A stretch of 45,347 nt of DNA from Aggregatibacter kilianii (GTDB lineage: Bacteria > Pseudomonadota > Gammaproteobacteria > Enterobacterales > Pasteurellaceae), in contig NZ_NRCJ01000019.1 of NCBI RefSeq assembly GCF_003129965.1, forward strand, positions 1-45,347. Direction: 5' to 3'. A program made the translations under genes and the position numbers. Shown in pieces: positions 28,484 through 37,337 of the stretch; positions within the stretch are counted from its first letter, which is position 1, and every line of letters starts with the position of its first letter. The notes under the pieces were generated by a model, which was given only the letters and a program-made list of their open reading frames with translations, did no database searches and was not told the DNA's origin.

Positions 28484-30022
28484 ATGCGTATTTTCCACTT
28501 TAAAAGTGCGGTGCTTTTTTTCAGTGTTTTTTTGCTGAATGCTTGTGATGAGGACACTCAAAAGCCCGCCGAACCTCCCTCAAATGTTACCGTTCACGTA
28601 ACGCCGCAACCACCGCAAACCAGTCGTCAGTTGTTGGTGCGCGGCGTTTATTCCGATTTATTCTTAAATCCGTTGCAGGCTTCAAATATCGAGCAATTTG
28701 CGTTTCTGCGCGATATTTTTGAAGGGCTGGTGATCTACGATGCGCAAGGCAATGTGATGCCGGCAATGGCGGAAAGTTGGCAAACCAAAGATAACAAAAT
28801 CTGGCGGTTTACTTTACGGCAAGAGGCAAAATGGTCTAACGGCGAGCCTGTTACCGCACAGCAATTTGTCGAAAGTTGGCAACATTTGGCAAAATCCGCT
28901 TCTCCTTTTAAACACTATTTAAGTTACATTAACTTGGCGAATGCGGAAAAGGTGCTGAAACAAAGCCGGCCGCCTGACCAGTTAGGAATCGTCGCCGAAA
29001 ACGACCGCACTTTGCGTCTTACTTTGGATAAACCGACGCCTTATTTGCCACAGATGTTGGCGCATATCAGCCTGCTTCCGCAATATTTGAAAGCGCACGA
29101 CGGCATTGTGACGAACGGTGCTTATCAGGTTAACGGGCAGCAAGGGGATCGTATTCATTTGGAAAAAAATCCGCATTATTGGGCGAAAGAGAAAGTCTCG
29201 TTCAAAAACGTGGATTATCAAAAAATCGCCCCGCAGCAGGATGTCACGGCACTGGATATTGTGTGGCAGCCACAACAACAAAACGCGCAAATGCAATATT
29301 TCCCGCAACTTTGCACCTATTTTTACGCTTTCAATTTCAAAACGCCGCAATTAGCGCAAGGCTCCGTACGCAAAGCGTTGGCGATGATGACGTCCGCCCG
29401 CAATTTGTTGCCTGAAAATAAAGGGATGATTCATTTAACGGACAATTTTTTGCCAATTTCCATGCAAACCGTGGAAAGCCGATGGGAGCAAACGCCCGTT
29501 GAACAATTATTGAGTCAAAGCCAAATTAGCGAAAAGTCCCCGTTAAAGCTGACCTTAAGCTACGATGAGTCAGAATTGCAAAGCCAACTGGTGCAAGGAT
29601 TGATTCGTATGTGGTCGCAGTCGGACATGATTCGAATTATCGGCGAAGGCATGCCGAAAGCACAGTTGTTGGAACATATTGCCAAAGGGAATTTTCAGAT
29701 TGCCCGCTCGGGTTGGTGCGCCGATTACAACGAGCCGTCGGCATTTCTGAGCTTGTTTTATAGCCATAGCCCGGACAACAAAAGCGGCTATCGCAACAAT
29801 GAACTGGATCGTTTGTTCGAGCAAAGCCTAGCCGTCATTCCTGCACCGGAACGCACCGCACTTTACGAACGAATCGAACAAATTCTACAAGAGGAAAACG
29901 TGGTGCTGCCGTTATATCAATCCACCGTTCCCATCTATCTTAACCCAAGTTTAAACGGCTACGACCCCGCCAACCCGACGGAAGTGATTTACAGTAAGGA
30001 TTTGTTCCGACGGATTCAGTAA
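28484..30022 (+). CDS. Peptide-binding lipoprotein, SBP_bac_5 family
   Basis: 512 residues from the ATG at 28484. Signal peptide with lipobox LLNAC (Cys21), followed by Asp-Glu, so it may stay at the inner membrane. The body is an OppA/MppA-like binding protein: VRGVYSDLFLNPLQ, RDIFEGLVIYDAQG, KWSNGEPVTAQQFVESWQ, and the ARSGWCADYNEPSAFLSLF region near residue 405. No permease or ATPase genes adjoin it, so it probably feeds another Opp-type transporter. It corresponds by position and sequence to the H. influenzae binding protein beside prlC. Peptide uptake is inferred from family and neighbour. Confidence 0.88.
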   Translation: MRIFHFKSAVLFFSVFLLNACDEDTQKPAEPPSNVTVHVTPQPPQTSRQLLVRGVYSDLFLNPLQASNIEQFAFLRDIFEGLVIYDAQGNVMPAMAESWQTKDNKIWRFTLRQEAKWSNGEPVTAQQFVESWQHLAKSASPFKHYLSYINLANAEKVLKQSRPPDQLGIVAENDRTLRLTLDKPTPYLPQMLAHISLLPQYLKAHDGIVTNGAYQVNGQQGDRIHLEKNPHYWAKEKVSFKNVDYQKIAPQQDVTALDIVWQPQQQNAQMQYFPQLCTYFYAFNFKTPQLAQGSVRKALAMMTSARNLLPENKGMIHLTDNFLPISMQTVESRWEQTPVEQLLSQSQISEKSPLKLTLSYDESELQSQLVQGLIRMWSQSDMIRIIGEGMPKAQLLEHIAKGNFQIARSGWCADYNEPSAFLSLFYSHSPDNKSGYRNNELDRLFEQSLAVIPAPERTALYERIEQILQEENVVLPLYQSTVPIYLNPSLNGYDPANPTEVIYSKDLFRRIQ

Positions 30023-30041
30023 AAGTGCGGTGAATATTTTT

Positions 30042-30584
30042 TTATTTTCTATATGAATTTATAGCGCGTGATTCCCTTAAATAAAGCAGGCTGAAGGGCA
30101 AGCTAAACAGCAGGAAAAGCGCGTATAAGGCGGCGACATCGTCTTGTGCGGTCAACTGTAAATACCCCAGCCATAAATATGCCGCCCCGCTGCAGGCCTG
30201 TATTGCATAGAACAACAGCACCGGCAATTTGAGCAGCTCCCTATAATGAAATTCCCGCAAATCGGCAATAAACAATAAACCGACCGCAACGGCTAAAAAA
30301 CCGCTGACACCGGGAACCGGGGCGATTTGTGAAGCGAAATAACAGAGCAGAAACAGCATTTTTAAATTGCGATACACCAGATTCGGCACAAAGAAAATGT
30401 TATTTTGCGGCAGGTTCTGTAACGCGCGTTGACAGAGTTGCACACTGAGTTCTACGGAAAGGTAAACCAACAATAGGTTATAAAGGGTTAAAAGTCCGTC
30501 GGCGATGCGTGCGGAATAAATAAAGGCGAAGATAATCAGTAAGTTGGCGATACTCATCAACACCGCGAGAGGCCGTTTAATCAT
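30042..30584 (-). CDS. Membrane protein of unknown function in the ABC operon
   Basis: 180 residues from the ATG at 30584, which overlaps the ATPase gene by eight bases; a longer frame begins at 30599. Five to six membrane helices (about 5-25, 28-50, 70-100, 115-140, 150-172), basic ends, no catalytic motif recognised. It is the last gene of the four-gene operon SBP-permease-ATPase-this. I do not recognise the family. Its tight coupling suggests an accessory subunit of the importer or an enzyme acting on the imported compound, but this is inference. Confidence 0.7.
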   Translation of the reverse strand: MIKRPLAVLMSIANLLIIFAFIYSARIADGLLTLYNLLLVYLSVELSVQLCQRALQNLPQNNIFFVPNLVYRNLKMLFLLCYFASQIAPVPGVSGFLAVAVGLLFIADLREFHYRELLKLPVLLFYAIQACSGAAYLWLGYLQLTAQDDVAALYALFLLFSLPFSLLYLRESRAINSYRK

Positions 30585-31269
30585 AATACACCACCCCATT
30601 AAAGCGGGTCGCCACTACCTCTTCTTCATAACGATTATCCCGTTGATTCAGCGGTTCCGGCAAAAAAATCGATTGTTTGATGTGCATGCCTTTAGTGCTG
30701 AGTAACAGAATTTCATGACTTAATCTTGCCGCCTCAAAGCGATCATGGGTTACTAACAGGCAAGCCAAGCCTTGTTCGCTGATACGATTGGCTAATATCG
30801 CGGTTAAATTATTGCGTAAATCGCGATCCAATCCGACAAACGGTTCATCCAGCAACGCCAAGTCGCAATCGCTCAAAAATAAGCGTAACAAGGCGATTCG
30901 TTTTGCCATGCCGCCGCTAAGCTCAATGGGGTATTTTTTCAGATCGTCGGGCTGTAAACCAATGTCGGCGGCTAAGTTAAAAATACGTCGATTATCGGGT
31001 TGGGTCATAAAAATGCGAATATTTTCCAACGCATTTAAATTGTTCAAGAGACGATTTTCCTGAAACATAAAACCGACTTTGCGAAAACGATTGGAAATTT
31101 GACCGCACTTTGGCTTTGCCAATCCGCTGATCAAACGCAACACGGTGGTTTTTCCGCAGCCGCTCGGCCCAAACAGGGTTTTCACTTCACCTGCCGCCAA
31201 ATCAAAATTGAAATTGTCCACAATCACGTCATTAAAAATCTGATAACGAACCTGCCGTAAACTGAGCAT
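30577..31269 (-). CDS. ABC importer ATPase (SsuB/TauB/ThiZ type)
   Basis: 230 residues. Walker A GPSGCGKTT (34-42), Q-loop in GFMFQENRLL, signature LSGGMAKRIALLR, Walker B LALLDEPFVGLD, and H-loop LLVTHD. It is in the nitrate/sulfonate/taurine/pyrimidine importer subclass. It overlaps the permease stop by one base (TAATG) and the next gene by eight. It energises import with the permease at 31269. Confidence 0.93.
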   Translation of the reverse strand: MLSLRQVRYQIFNDVIVDNFNFDLAAGEVKTLFGPSGCGKTTVLRLISGLAKPKCGQISNRFRKVGFMFQENRLLNNLNALENIRIFMTQPDNRRIFNLAADIGLQPDDLKKYPIELSGGMAKRIALLRLFLSDCDLALLDEPFVGLDRDLRNNLTAILANRISEQGLACLLVTHDRFEAARLSHEILLLSTKGMHIKQSIFLPEPLNQRDNRYEEEVVATRFNGVVYYD

Positions 31270-32066
31270 TATCTTCTCCAGGGCATAAATAAAATTTCCA
31301 AGGGTTTGGTGATGAAATATTCAAACAATGCCACAAATAAAATCACTAAACATACATAAGCCATGACGGTGGTGGTTTCCAGCATGGCGCGTGCATCGGC
31401 AATACGGGAGCCGATACCGTCGCTGGCACCTAACAATTCCGCCATAATCACCACCCGTGCGCCGGTTGCCACAGCAATGTTGACGCTGGAAATGATGTAA
31501 GGGGTTAAGTGCGGTAAATATAAATAACGGATTTTTTTGTATAGATTGAGTTTATACACGTTAAACAGTTCGATAGCCTGTGGATCCAAGCTGGAAACGG
31601 CAATGGCGGCTGAGGCAAAGGTCAGTGGCGTGATGATGATAATAATGGTGAACAGCACGCTCACATCGCCGAAGCCAAACCAAAATAGCGCCATCACGAT
31701 CCAAATAATCGGTGGCATGGCGAGTAAAACCGTAATCATCGGTTTGAGTACTGCCATTACCGTTTTGAACGAGCCTGCGATCATGCCGAACGTCAACCCT
31801 AAAATCAGTGAAGTGATGACGCCAATCAGCGCCCGTTTAAGGGAAATATCCAGTTGATTGAAGGTAAATTGGCGCAATAATTCTGCCGCCAATTTGAACA
31901 CATCAAGGGGATTCGGCAGCATAAATTCACCGAATGCCACGCTGCCGAGTTGCCATAACGCAACAAACCCCGCACAAATGCCCAAGGTGGCAAAGCCGCT
32001 CCATAAATAATCAAGAAGAGAAAAGAGCGGTGCCTGCGGTTTACGGACTTTGTTAATTTTTAGCAT
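31269..32066 (-). CDS. ABC importer permease (SsuC/TauC/ThiX type)
   Basis: 265 residues with about six helices. The coupling loop reads IRYLYLPHLTPYI near residue 180, followed by ATGARVVIMAELLGASDGIGSRI, typical of this permease subclass. The start overlaps the end of the binding-protein gene by seven bases. It is an inner-membrane channel subunit, probably a homodimer. Confidence 0.93.
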   Translation of the reverse strand: MLKINKVRKPQAPLFSLLDYLWSGFATLGICAGFVALWQLGSVAFGEFMLPNPLDVFKLAAELLRQFTFNQLDISLKRALIGVITSLILGLTFGMIAGSFKTVMAVLKPMITVLLAMPPIIWIVMALFWFGFGDVSVLFTIIIIITPLTFASAAIAVSSLDPQAIELFNVYKLNLYKKIRYLYLPHLTPYIISSVNIAVATGARVVIMAELLGASDGIGSRIADARAMLETTTVMAYVCLVILFVALFEYFITKPLEILFMPWRR

Positions 32067-33028
32067 AGGAAAAAGGACTCGTTAGGCAATTTTCCGCCTA
32101 ACAATTTCGGATTAAAGCGCATCAGAATGTCGTAGAACTGCATAATTTCCTGTTTCAATTCGCTGCCTTTAATGACGCTTAAATTGGCGAATGGCAAGCC
32201 TTCGGCAATAGCTGGCGCCGGTGCCGGAAAATATTTCGTGCCGATGTCCGCTGCCTGTGCCGTGTTGGCGAGGATCCAAGTTAAAGCGTCAGTGAGATCT
32301 TGCTGAAAGGTGTCAAAGTGCAGTTGATTTTCACGGTAAAAATCCACGTTGGCAATAATGCCCGCTTGTGGAATCAGCGGTTTCGTATTAAAGGCCTCCG
32401 CCCAAAGTTGTTGAATGTTCAAACTGCGTTCTACATTCACGCCCATGGCTTTGCCTTTTAAAATACAGGCGCTGGTGAGCGGTTCCGCTAAGAACGCCAC
32501 ATCGTAATCTTTACTTAAAAACAGCCCTACCGCTTCGGCCGGCGCGGCGGAGTAGGTGATATCCACCTTGCTTTGATCGATTTTAAATTGTTGTAACAGG
32601 GCGCGCAGCATGATGTCCGGCATATCATTTTTAAACGGCACAATAATTTTTTTGCCCGTTAAATCGCCGAATTCCGATAAGGTTTTTTTGCTGACAAAGT
32701 TGGTAATGCCGGTGGTCAGAATATTAATCATGCCCACGTTTTGTCCTTGATTACGAAGGTTTACGCCCACATTGCTCGGGCTCATCATCACTTTAAATTC
32801 ACCGCTGGAAACACCGGCACGCAGTTGATCGGGGTTACGCCAAAGCTTAAGCGTCACATCCATTTGTTTGGCAAGTCGCCCCTGTAAGGCGGCAATGGCG
32901 ATGATTAAACTTGGCAGGGCAGGGGCGCCGTAAACGGTAAAAGCCGCTTTATTTTCGGCAAAGGCTTTCGGCAGAACGCCGGCTAACATTAACGCAGAAG
33001 TTAGTTTCAGAAATTCACGTCTTTGCAT
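32060..33028 (-). CDS. ABC importer binding protein with Tat-type signal
   Basis: 322 residues. Residues 1-24 form a signal with twin arginines (QRREFLK) and end AFA, so export by the Tat route is likely. The rest is a type II binding protein of the NrtA/SsuA/ThiY superfamily, with VYGAPALPSLIIAIA, MMSPSNVGVNLRNQG and a YDVAFLAEPLTS stretch. A THI5-type cysteine motif is not seen, and no thiamine riboswitch precedes the gene, so pyrimidine uptake is not supported. AGGAG precedes the ATG. Nitrate, sulfonate or another small anion are alternatives. Substrate unknown. Confidence 0.88.
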   Translation of the reverse strand: MQRREFLKLTSALMLAGVLPKAFAENKAAFTVYGAPALPSLIIAIAALQGRLAKQMDVTLKLWRNPDQLRAGVSSGEFKVMMSPSNVGVNLRNQGQNVGMINILTTGITNFVSKKTLSEFGDLTGKKIIVPFKNDMPDIMLRALLQQFKIDQSKVDITYSAAPAEAVGLFLSKDYDVAFLAEPLTSACILKGKAMGVNVERSLNIQQLWAEAFNTKPLIPQAGIIANVDFYRENQLHFDTFQQDLTDALTWILANTAQAADIGTKYFPAPAPAIAEGLPFANLSVIKGSELKQEIMQFYDILMRFNPKLLGGKLPNESFFLC

Positions 33029-33129
33029 GTGTTGCTCCTTTGAGAAGTTAATTTCTTTGATGAGAACAATTATCGTTTATATGCTAGCACGTTATTTTCT
33101 GTCTAAGAAGTATCTAATTGGGGTTAAAA

Positions 33130-33164
33130 GAAACAAAAAGCACAACCTGATTTAGGCTGTGCTT
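33130..33164 (-). terminator. Intrinsic terminator of ribA
   Basis: Eleven-pair stem with one G-T pair (33138-33148 with 33154-33164), loop of five, and a T-rich tail on the minus strand, 36 bases past the ribA stop. Confidence 0.82.
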
Positions 33165-33199
33165 CATAAATAGGGTCAAAAGTGCGGTTGGTTTTTCCG

Positions 33200-33853
33200 T
33201 TATTTTTTCGGCACTTCTTCCTGACAATACGGACATTCCATTAAATGCTGTTCGCCGTTGTGCACGATAAAATGGCCCATTTTTTTCGCTTTAGTATCCA
33301 AATAAGCGGTGTTGTAGCGATTTTCGCCCACGTTTAACGGCACACGCTCAACCACGTTAATGCCCGCTTGTTTCATGGTTTCGATTTTTTCCGGGTTATT
33401 GGTCAGCAGGCGAATTTGTTTGACGCCCAGTAAATCGAAAATATCCGCACACACGCTGAAATTACGCTCGTCGGCAGCAAAACCCAAGGCAAGATTCGCC
33501 TCAATGGTATCCATGCCCTGATCTTGCAGGGAATAGGCGCGGATCTTGTTAATCAATCCAATGCCGCGCCCTTCTTCACGATGATAAATTAACACGCCGC
33601 GCCCTTCTTGTTGAATTTGGCGCAATGCCGCCGCCAGTTGGAAACCGCAGTCGCATTTTAAGCTGTGTAACGCGTCACCGGTGAGGCACTCGGAATGGAT
33701 GCGCGCCAGCACGGGCTCTTCCGAATTGCGGACGTCGCCTAATACTAACGCGACGTGTTCTTTTTTGCTGTCGGGGAATTCAAATCCTACGATTTTAAAT
33801 AACCCGAATTCCGTCGGTAAATTGGCCTGGGCGACGAGTTCAATTTTTGCCAT
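33200..33853 (-). CDS. ribA: GTP cyclohydrolase II
   Basis: 217 residues. First step of riboflavin synthesis from GTP. Zinc cysteines lie in [16 protein letters not shown] (Cys56, Cys67, Cys69), and the active-site stretch is [14 protein letters not shown]. The C terminus has about 20 more residues than E. coli RibA, with a CPYCQEE motif (one CxxC). It is divergent from pgpB, an order also found in H. influenzae. Cytoplasmic, complete. Confidence 0.97.
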   Translation of the reverse strand: MAKIELVAQANLPTEFGLFKIVGFEFPDSKKEHVALVLGDVRNSEEPVLARIHSECLTGDALHSLKCDCGFQLAAALRQIQQEGRGVLIYHREEGRGIGLINKIRAYSLQDQGMDTIEANLALGFAADERNFSVCADIFDLLGVKQIRLLTNNPEKIETMKQAGINVVERVPLNVGENRYNTAYLDTKAKKMGHFIVHNGEQHLMECPYCQEEVPKK

Positions 33854-33934
33854 AACTTGTCCTTATTTGTCCTTATTCTTTTTCTTTTGCCGAATTCTGA
33901 TGATAAAATGGCAGTCCGATTCTTATTTATGGTT

Positions 33935-34669
33935 ATGAATATGTTAAAAAGATTGTCATTATATACACTATTGCTTTGTCTTGTCCCTATTTTTGTCTGG
34001 TTATCCGCGTGGCAGTGGAGCGGAAATCTGGCGTTTGAGCATTATGAACATCCTTTATATTGGTTGACAGAAACGGGTAGTGTGCCTTATGCCATCATTA
34101 CTTGCGGCGTTTTTGCGTTGCTCTTTTTACCACTCTTTTCCAACCGTAAACAATGGATTTTAGCTGTTGCTGTCATGGCTTTTTCAATGGTTATCACGCA
34201 AGGGTTGAAATCCGGTTTAAAAAATGTCTTTGCCGAGCCGCGCCCTTTCGTCACCTATGTCGCCGAGCAAACCGGCACGGGCACGGATGCCTTTTATGCG
34301 CAGGATCGCAAAGCGCGGGCGCAGTTTGTGGAGCAATTTTATCAAACCCAACCTTCGGTTCCGGAATGGATTAAAGGGCATTATGCCGACGAAGTGGGTT
34401 ATTCTTTTCCATCCGGACACACCATTTTCGCCGCCAGCTGGCTCATGTTAACGGTGGGCTTTATGCAGTTGATCGGCAACCGAAAAGGGCGCGCAAAATT
34501 GTTAATTGGCTTTATGACGATCTGGGCGGTGTTGATGTTAGTCAGCCGTTTACGTTTCGGCATGCACTATCCCATCGATTTATTCATTTCGGTGTTAATC
34601 GCCTGGTTGGTGCACTGGGTGATCTTCGCATTTTTAGACAAAAAGCAATATTTCCAAAAAACGGAATAA
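33935..34669 (+). CDS. pgpB: Phosphatidylglycerophosphatase B / PAP2 phosphatase
   Basis: 244 residues from the ATG at 33935; ATGs at 33908 and 33941 are alternatives, and none has a good ribosome-binding site. About six helices, with the PAP2 motifs KNVFAEPRP, PSGHTIFAASW and SRLRFGMHYPID. The large periplasmic loop between motifs 1 and 2 is as in E. coli PgpB. It removes phosphate from phosphatidylglycerol-phosphate and undecaprenyl diphosphate. Confidence 0.94.
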   Translation: MNMLKRLSLYTLLLCLVPIFVWLSAWQWSGNLAFEHYEHPLYWLTETGSVPYAIITCGVFALLFLPLFSNRKQWILAVAVMAFSMVITQGLKSGLKNVFAEPRPFVTYVAEQTGTGTDAFYAQDRKARAQFVEQFYQTQPSVPEWIKGHYADEVGYSFPSGHTIFAASWLMLTVGFMQLIGNRKGRAKLLIGFMTIWAVLMLVSRLRFGMHYPIDLFISVLIAWLVHWVIFAFLDKKQYFQKTE

Positions 34670-34730
34670 GTTTGCTAAAAGTGCGGTCGTTTTTTCAGGT
34701 ATTTATTGAGTATTGTAAAAGGAGAAGCGT

Positions 34731-35645
34731 ATGTTATACGGACTCGATATCGGCGGAACCAAGATTGAGCTGGCAGTGTTCAATTCTCAGTTGGAGAAGC
34801 AATATAGCGAGCGGGTGGAAACACCGAAAACCAGTTATGAAGATTGGCTGAATACTATTGCCGATTTGGTGAAAAAAGCCGATGAAAAATTTAACTGCAA
34901 AGGTTCCGTCGGCTTAGGCATTCCGGGGTTTGTTAATCAAACTACCGGCATTGCGGAAATCACCAATATTCGTGTGGCGGACAACAAACCGATTTTGCAC
35001 GATTTAGCGGCGATTTTAGATCGTGAAGTGCGCGCCGAAAATGACGCCAACTGCTTTGCGCTGTCCGAAGCATGGGATGCGGAAAATGCGCAATATCCTT
35101 CTGTTTTAGGCTTAATTTTAGGCACGGGTTTCGGCGGCGGTTTCGTGTTAAACGGCAAAGTGCATTCAGGGCAAACCGGCATGGCAGGTGAGCTTGGGCA
35201 TTTGCAACTGAACTATCACGCGCTGAAATTGCTCGGTTGGGACAACGCTCCGATTTATGACTGCGGTTGCGGTAACAAAGCCTGTTTGGATACGTATTTA
35301 TCCGGTCGCGGCTTTGAAATGTTATACCGCGATTTAAAAGGCGAAGCCTTATCGGCGAAAGACATCATTCAACGCTTCTACGCCGGTGATAAAAGTGCGG
35401 TGGATTTTGTCGGCGTTTTTGTAGAGCTTGCAGCGATTTCTATCGGCAACATCATCACCGCTTTCGATCCGCATCTTATTGTGCTCGGCGGCGGATTATC
35501 CAATTTCGATTATTTATACGAAGCGCTGCCGAAAGCCTTACCGCCGCATTTAATGCGTAGCGCCAAAGTGCCGGTGATTAAAAAAGCCAAATACGGCGAT
35601 TCCGGCGGTGTGCGCGGCGCAGCGGCATTGTTTTTATCCCGTTAA
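34731..35645 (+). CDS. nagK: N-acetyl-D-glucosamine kinase (ROK family)
   Basis: 304 residues. ATP motif DIGGTKIEL (6-14), catalytic Asp in [14 protein letters not shown], and the ROK zinc site in [17 protein letters not shown] with an upstream His in GELGHLQL. A close match to E. coli NagK throughout. It phosphorylates GlcNAc recovered from murein turnover. AAGGAGAAG precedes the ATG. It ends at a shared terminator with the convergent gene at 35698. Confidence 0.96.
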   Translation: MLYGLDIGGTKIELAVFNSQLEKQYSERVETPKTSYEDWLNTIADLVKKADEKFNCKGSVGLGIPGFVNQTTGIAEITNIRVADNKPILHDLAAILDREVRAENDANCFALSEAWDAENAQYPSVLGLILGTGFGGGFVLNGKVHSGQTGMAGELGHLQLNYHALKLLGWDNAPIYDCGCGNKACLDTYLSGRGFEMLYRDLKGEALSAKDIIQRFYAGDKSAVDFVGVFVELAAISIGNIITAFDPHLIVLGGGLSNFDYLYEALPKALPPHLMRSAKVPVIKKAKYGDSGGVRGAAALFLSR

Positions 35646-35654
35646 TTTACAAAT

Positions 35655-35688
35655 AAAAAAGGCTGAAGTGATTTCAGCCTTTTCTTTT
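35655..35688. terminator. Bidirectional terminator between nagK and the DUF1439 gene
   Basis: Stem AAAAGGCTGAA / TTCAGCCTTTT (35657-35667, 35673-35683) with a loop of five and T or A runs on both sides. Confidence 0.88.
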
Positions 35689-35697
35689 TGTTTTCAC

Positions 35698-36282
35698 TTA
35701 TGGATTCAGCAAATTATCAACGGTTTCCACTTCCAATCTGCCTTGTTCCACCCGAATGGCTTTGGCAGCTTGTTTAATCATCATATCCCGTGGATTTTTT
35801 TCATCCAGCGTATAAATCGGCGTATTGCTCAAATACGCGGAAATGTTGTTCGTTAATAACGGAATTAGGCTTTGCACCTGTCCCATATATTGCTCCGGTG
35901 AGCCGGACCAACGCAATACGCGAATATCTTTTAAATACACCGCGCCTTTTTGTGCGTCGTAGTAAGGCACGGTATCAAAGGTTAAGTTTAATTTGGCGGA
36001 AAATTGATCCGTCGGCAGTTTGAACAAACCATCGATAATGCCGCTTAATTCCAAGCGTTTTTCGGCGGTTTGCCCGATTTTTGCACTGAAATCATGTAGG
36101 TTGTAATCTACGCTGGCAAGTCCGGGAATACCGTAATTATTTTTATAATTATTGTGTCGGCTGAGTAATTGATTGATTTCATTTTCGCCGATGGCAAGGG
36201 CGAAAGCCGATGTTGATAAGGTTGAGGTTAGCAATAATGCGCAAAACAATGTGATGAATTTCTGTTTTAACCATACAAACAT
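35698..36282 (-). CDS. DUF1439 (YceB-type) envelope protein
   Basis: 194 residues from the ATG at 36282, which has GGAGAAC upstream. The longer open frame to 36429 enters the palindromic element and is not credible. Signal peptide 1-29 (ends AFA) without a lipobox cysteine, so it is periplasmic rather than lipidated, unlike E. coli YceB. The body has the family pattern IGENEINQLLSRH and a lipid-binding-like beta layout with YLSNTPIYTLDEKNPRD near the end. Function unknown. Confidence 0.82.
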   Translation of the reverse strand: MFVWLKQKFITLFCALLLTSTLSTSAFALAIGENEINQLLSRHNNYKNNYGIPGLASVDYNLHDFSAKIGQTAEKRLELSGIIDGLFKLPTDQFSAKLNLTFDTVPYYDAQKGAVYLKDIRVLRWSGSPEQYMGQVQSLIPLLTNNISAYLSNTPIYTLDEKNPRDMMIKQAAKAIRVEQGRLEVETVDNLLNP

Positions 36283-36299
36283 AAATGTTCTCCAAATAG

Positions 36300-36567
36300 T
36301 AGGGCTTGTGGACGTTTCAAAAATACTTGCGTTGTCGCTCAAAATTGCCACAGGCAATGAACAAAACGCAGTGAATAGCGGGACTATTAACAAGTTTTGC
36401 GAAGCAGAATGTGGCAATTTTGAGCACAACCCGAAGGGACGGGACTGTTTTTCGCCAATCCTGCGTTGAAAAATTCTTATTTAGATGACTAAATCGCGAA
36501 TTTTCCGCCTTGTCTTGGCGAAAAACAGTCTCCGTCGCAAGCATTTTTGAAACGTCCACAAGCCCTA
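36300..36567. mobile_element. Palindromic non-coding element with 31-base terminal inverted repeats
   Basis: The ends 36301-36331 and 36536-36566 are inverted copies with one mismatch (AGGGCTTGTGGACGTTTCAA at each edge). Inside are two further long inverted repeats: 36331-36352 with 36410-36430 (21 pairs, one bulge) enclosing AATAG/CTATT at 36374-36388, and 36443-36458 with 36515-36530 (16 perfect pairs) enclosing ATTTAGATGACTAAAT. The whole can fold as a three-way structure. No target duplication is clear. There is no coding frame, so it looks like a miniature inverted-repeat element or a large structured RNA. Confidence 0.75.
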
Positions 36568-36634
36568 AGGTTTTAAAAAAATAAAAAAACGGTTAAACTA
36601 GACCGCACTTTATTAACTCAGGGAGCTCTTTTTT

Positions 36635-37270
36635 ATGCATAAATATATCACCAAAGTGACCTTATGCTCATCCATTTTACTTTTATCCGCCTGCGGTGCT
36701 TTACCCGGTTCCAAAACCGAAAGCGCACCGGGCGTCGTTACCGAAGCCGCTCCGGCAACTGCCGATGTAAAAGCTTTATTGCAAAAAGCGGAAACCTTGC
36801 CGACATTTGAGTACGTTCATAATAATACGCAATATGTGGCTTACTTAAATGGACAACCGGAATTGATTAAAGTTAGTCAAGGCAGCGATAATAAATTCTT
36901 TTTCTATAAAGGCGGGAAGGTTTCCGTTATTCAAGAAAACGGCAACGTTCACCACGTTGAGGGCGCAAACGAAGGGCAAAAAGCGTTGGTTGCCGAAGCC
37001 GCCAAATTACACAAAATGTTAGGCACTAACAGTGCGGATAAAGGCGCAGCCAATGTGAAAACCGGCAATGATGCCAAATTGAATTACCTTTGTATTGCGA
37101 AAATTCAACAAGTGGCGCAAACCAACCGCGTATTTCGCAGTTCCGCCAACCAAGCGAACAGCGATTCCCGCTTAACCGCCGATGTGCGTTTGAACGGCAA
37201 CCAATTCTACAAAATGGATTGTCAATTAGCCGGTAATCGTGTGGCTAAATTAAGTTTAATCAAAAAATAA
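36635..37270 (+). CDS. Lipoprotein of unknown function
   Basis: 211 residues. Signal peptide with lipobox LLSAC (Cys20), followed by Gly-Ala, so it probably goes to the outer membrane. A Pro/Ala-rich linker (about 25-43) leads to a folded domain with repeated short beta-like segments (VAYLNGQPELIKVSQ, FFFYKGGKVSVIQENGNVH). Two cysteines (in YLCIAK and MDCQLA) could pair in the periplasm. An uptake signal lies upstream (36602), and GGGAGC precedes the ATG. A 67-base gap with an uptake-signal dyad separates it from the kinase-like gene. I do not recognise the family. Confidence 0.8.
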   Translation: MHKYITKVTLCSSILLLSACGALPGSKTESAPGVVTEAAPATADVKALLQKAETLPTFEYVHNNTQYVAYLNGQPELIKVSQGSDNKFFFYKGGKVSVIQENGNVHHVEGANEGQKALVAEAAKLHKMLGTNSADKGAANVKTGNDAKLNYLCIAKIQQVAQTNRVFRSSANQANSDSRLTADVRLNGNQFYKMDCQLAGNRVAKLSLIKK

Positions 37271-37287
37271 TCAAGGATGATTTCGCG

Positions 37288-37318
37288 AAAAGTGCGGTTA
37301 ATTTTGACCGCACTTTGC
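37288..37318. terminator. Uptake-signal dyad after the lipoprotein gene
   Basis: Inverted uptake signals at 37290-37298 and 37307-37315 with an eight-base loop form a hairpin. The T run after it is short, so termination may be partial. Confidence 0.5.
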
Positions 37319-37337
37319 GTTTATGGGGTATTGCATT

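Noticed and set aside
28445-28484. GTG start at 28445 for the peptide-binding lipoprotein
   Set aside because: It precedes the -10 box by three bases; the ATG at 28484 starts a proper lipoprotein signal.
33029-33130. Thiamine riboswitch ahead of the Tat-type binding protein
   Set aside because: The CTGAGA and other conserved stretches of the thiamine element are absent.
36317-36559. 80-codon minus-strand frame and 98-codon plus-strand frame in the palindromic element
   Set aside because: Both are products of the inverted-repeat sequence and lack ribosome-binding sites; nothing resembles a transposase.
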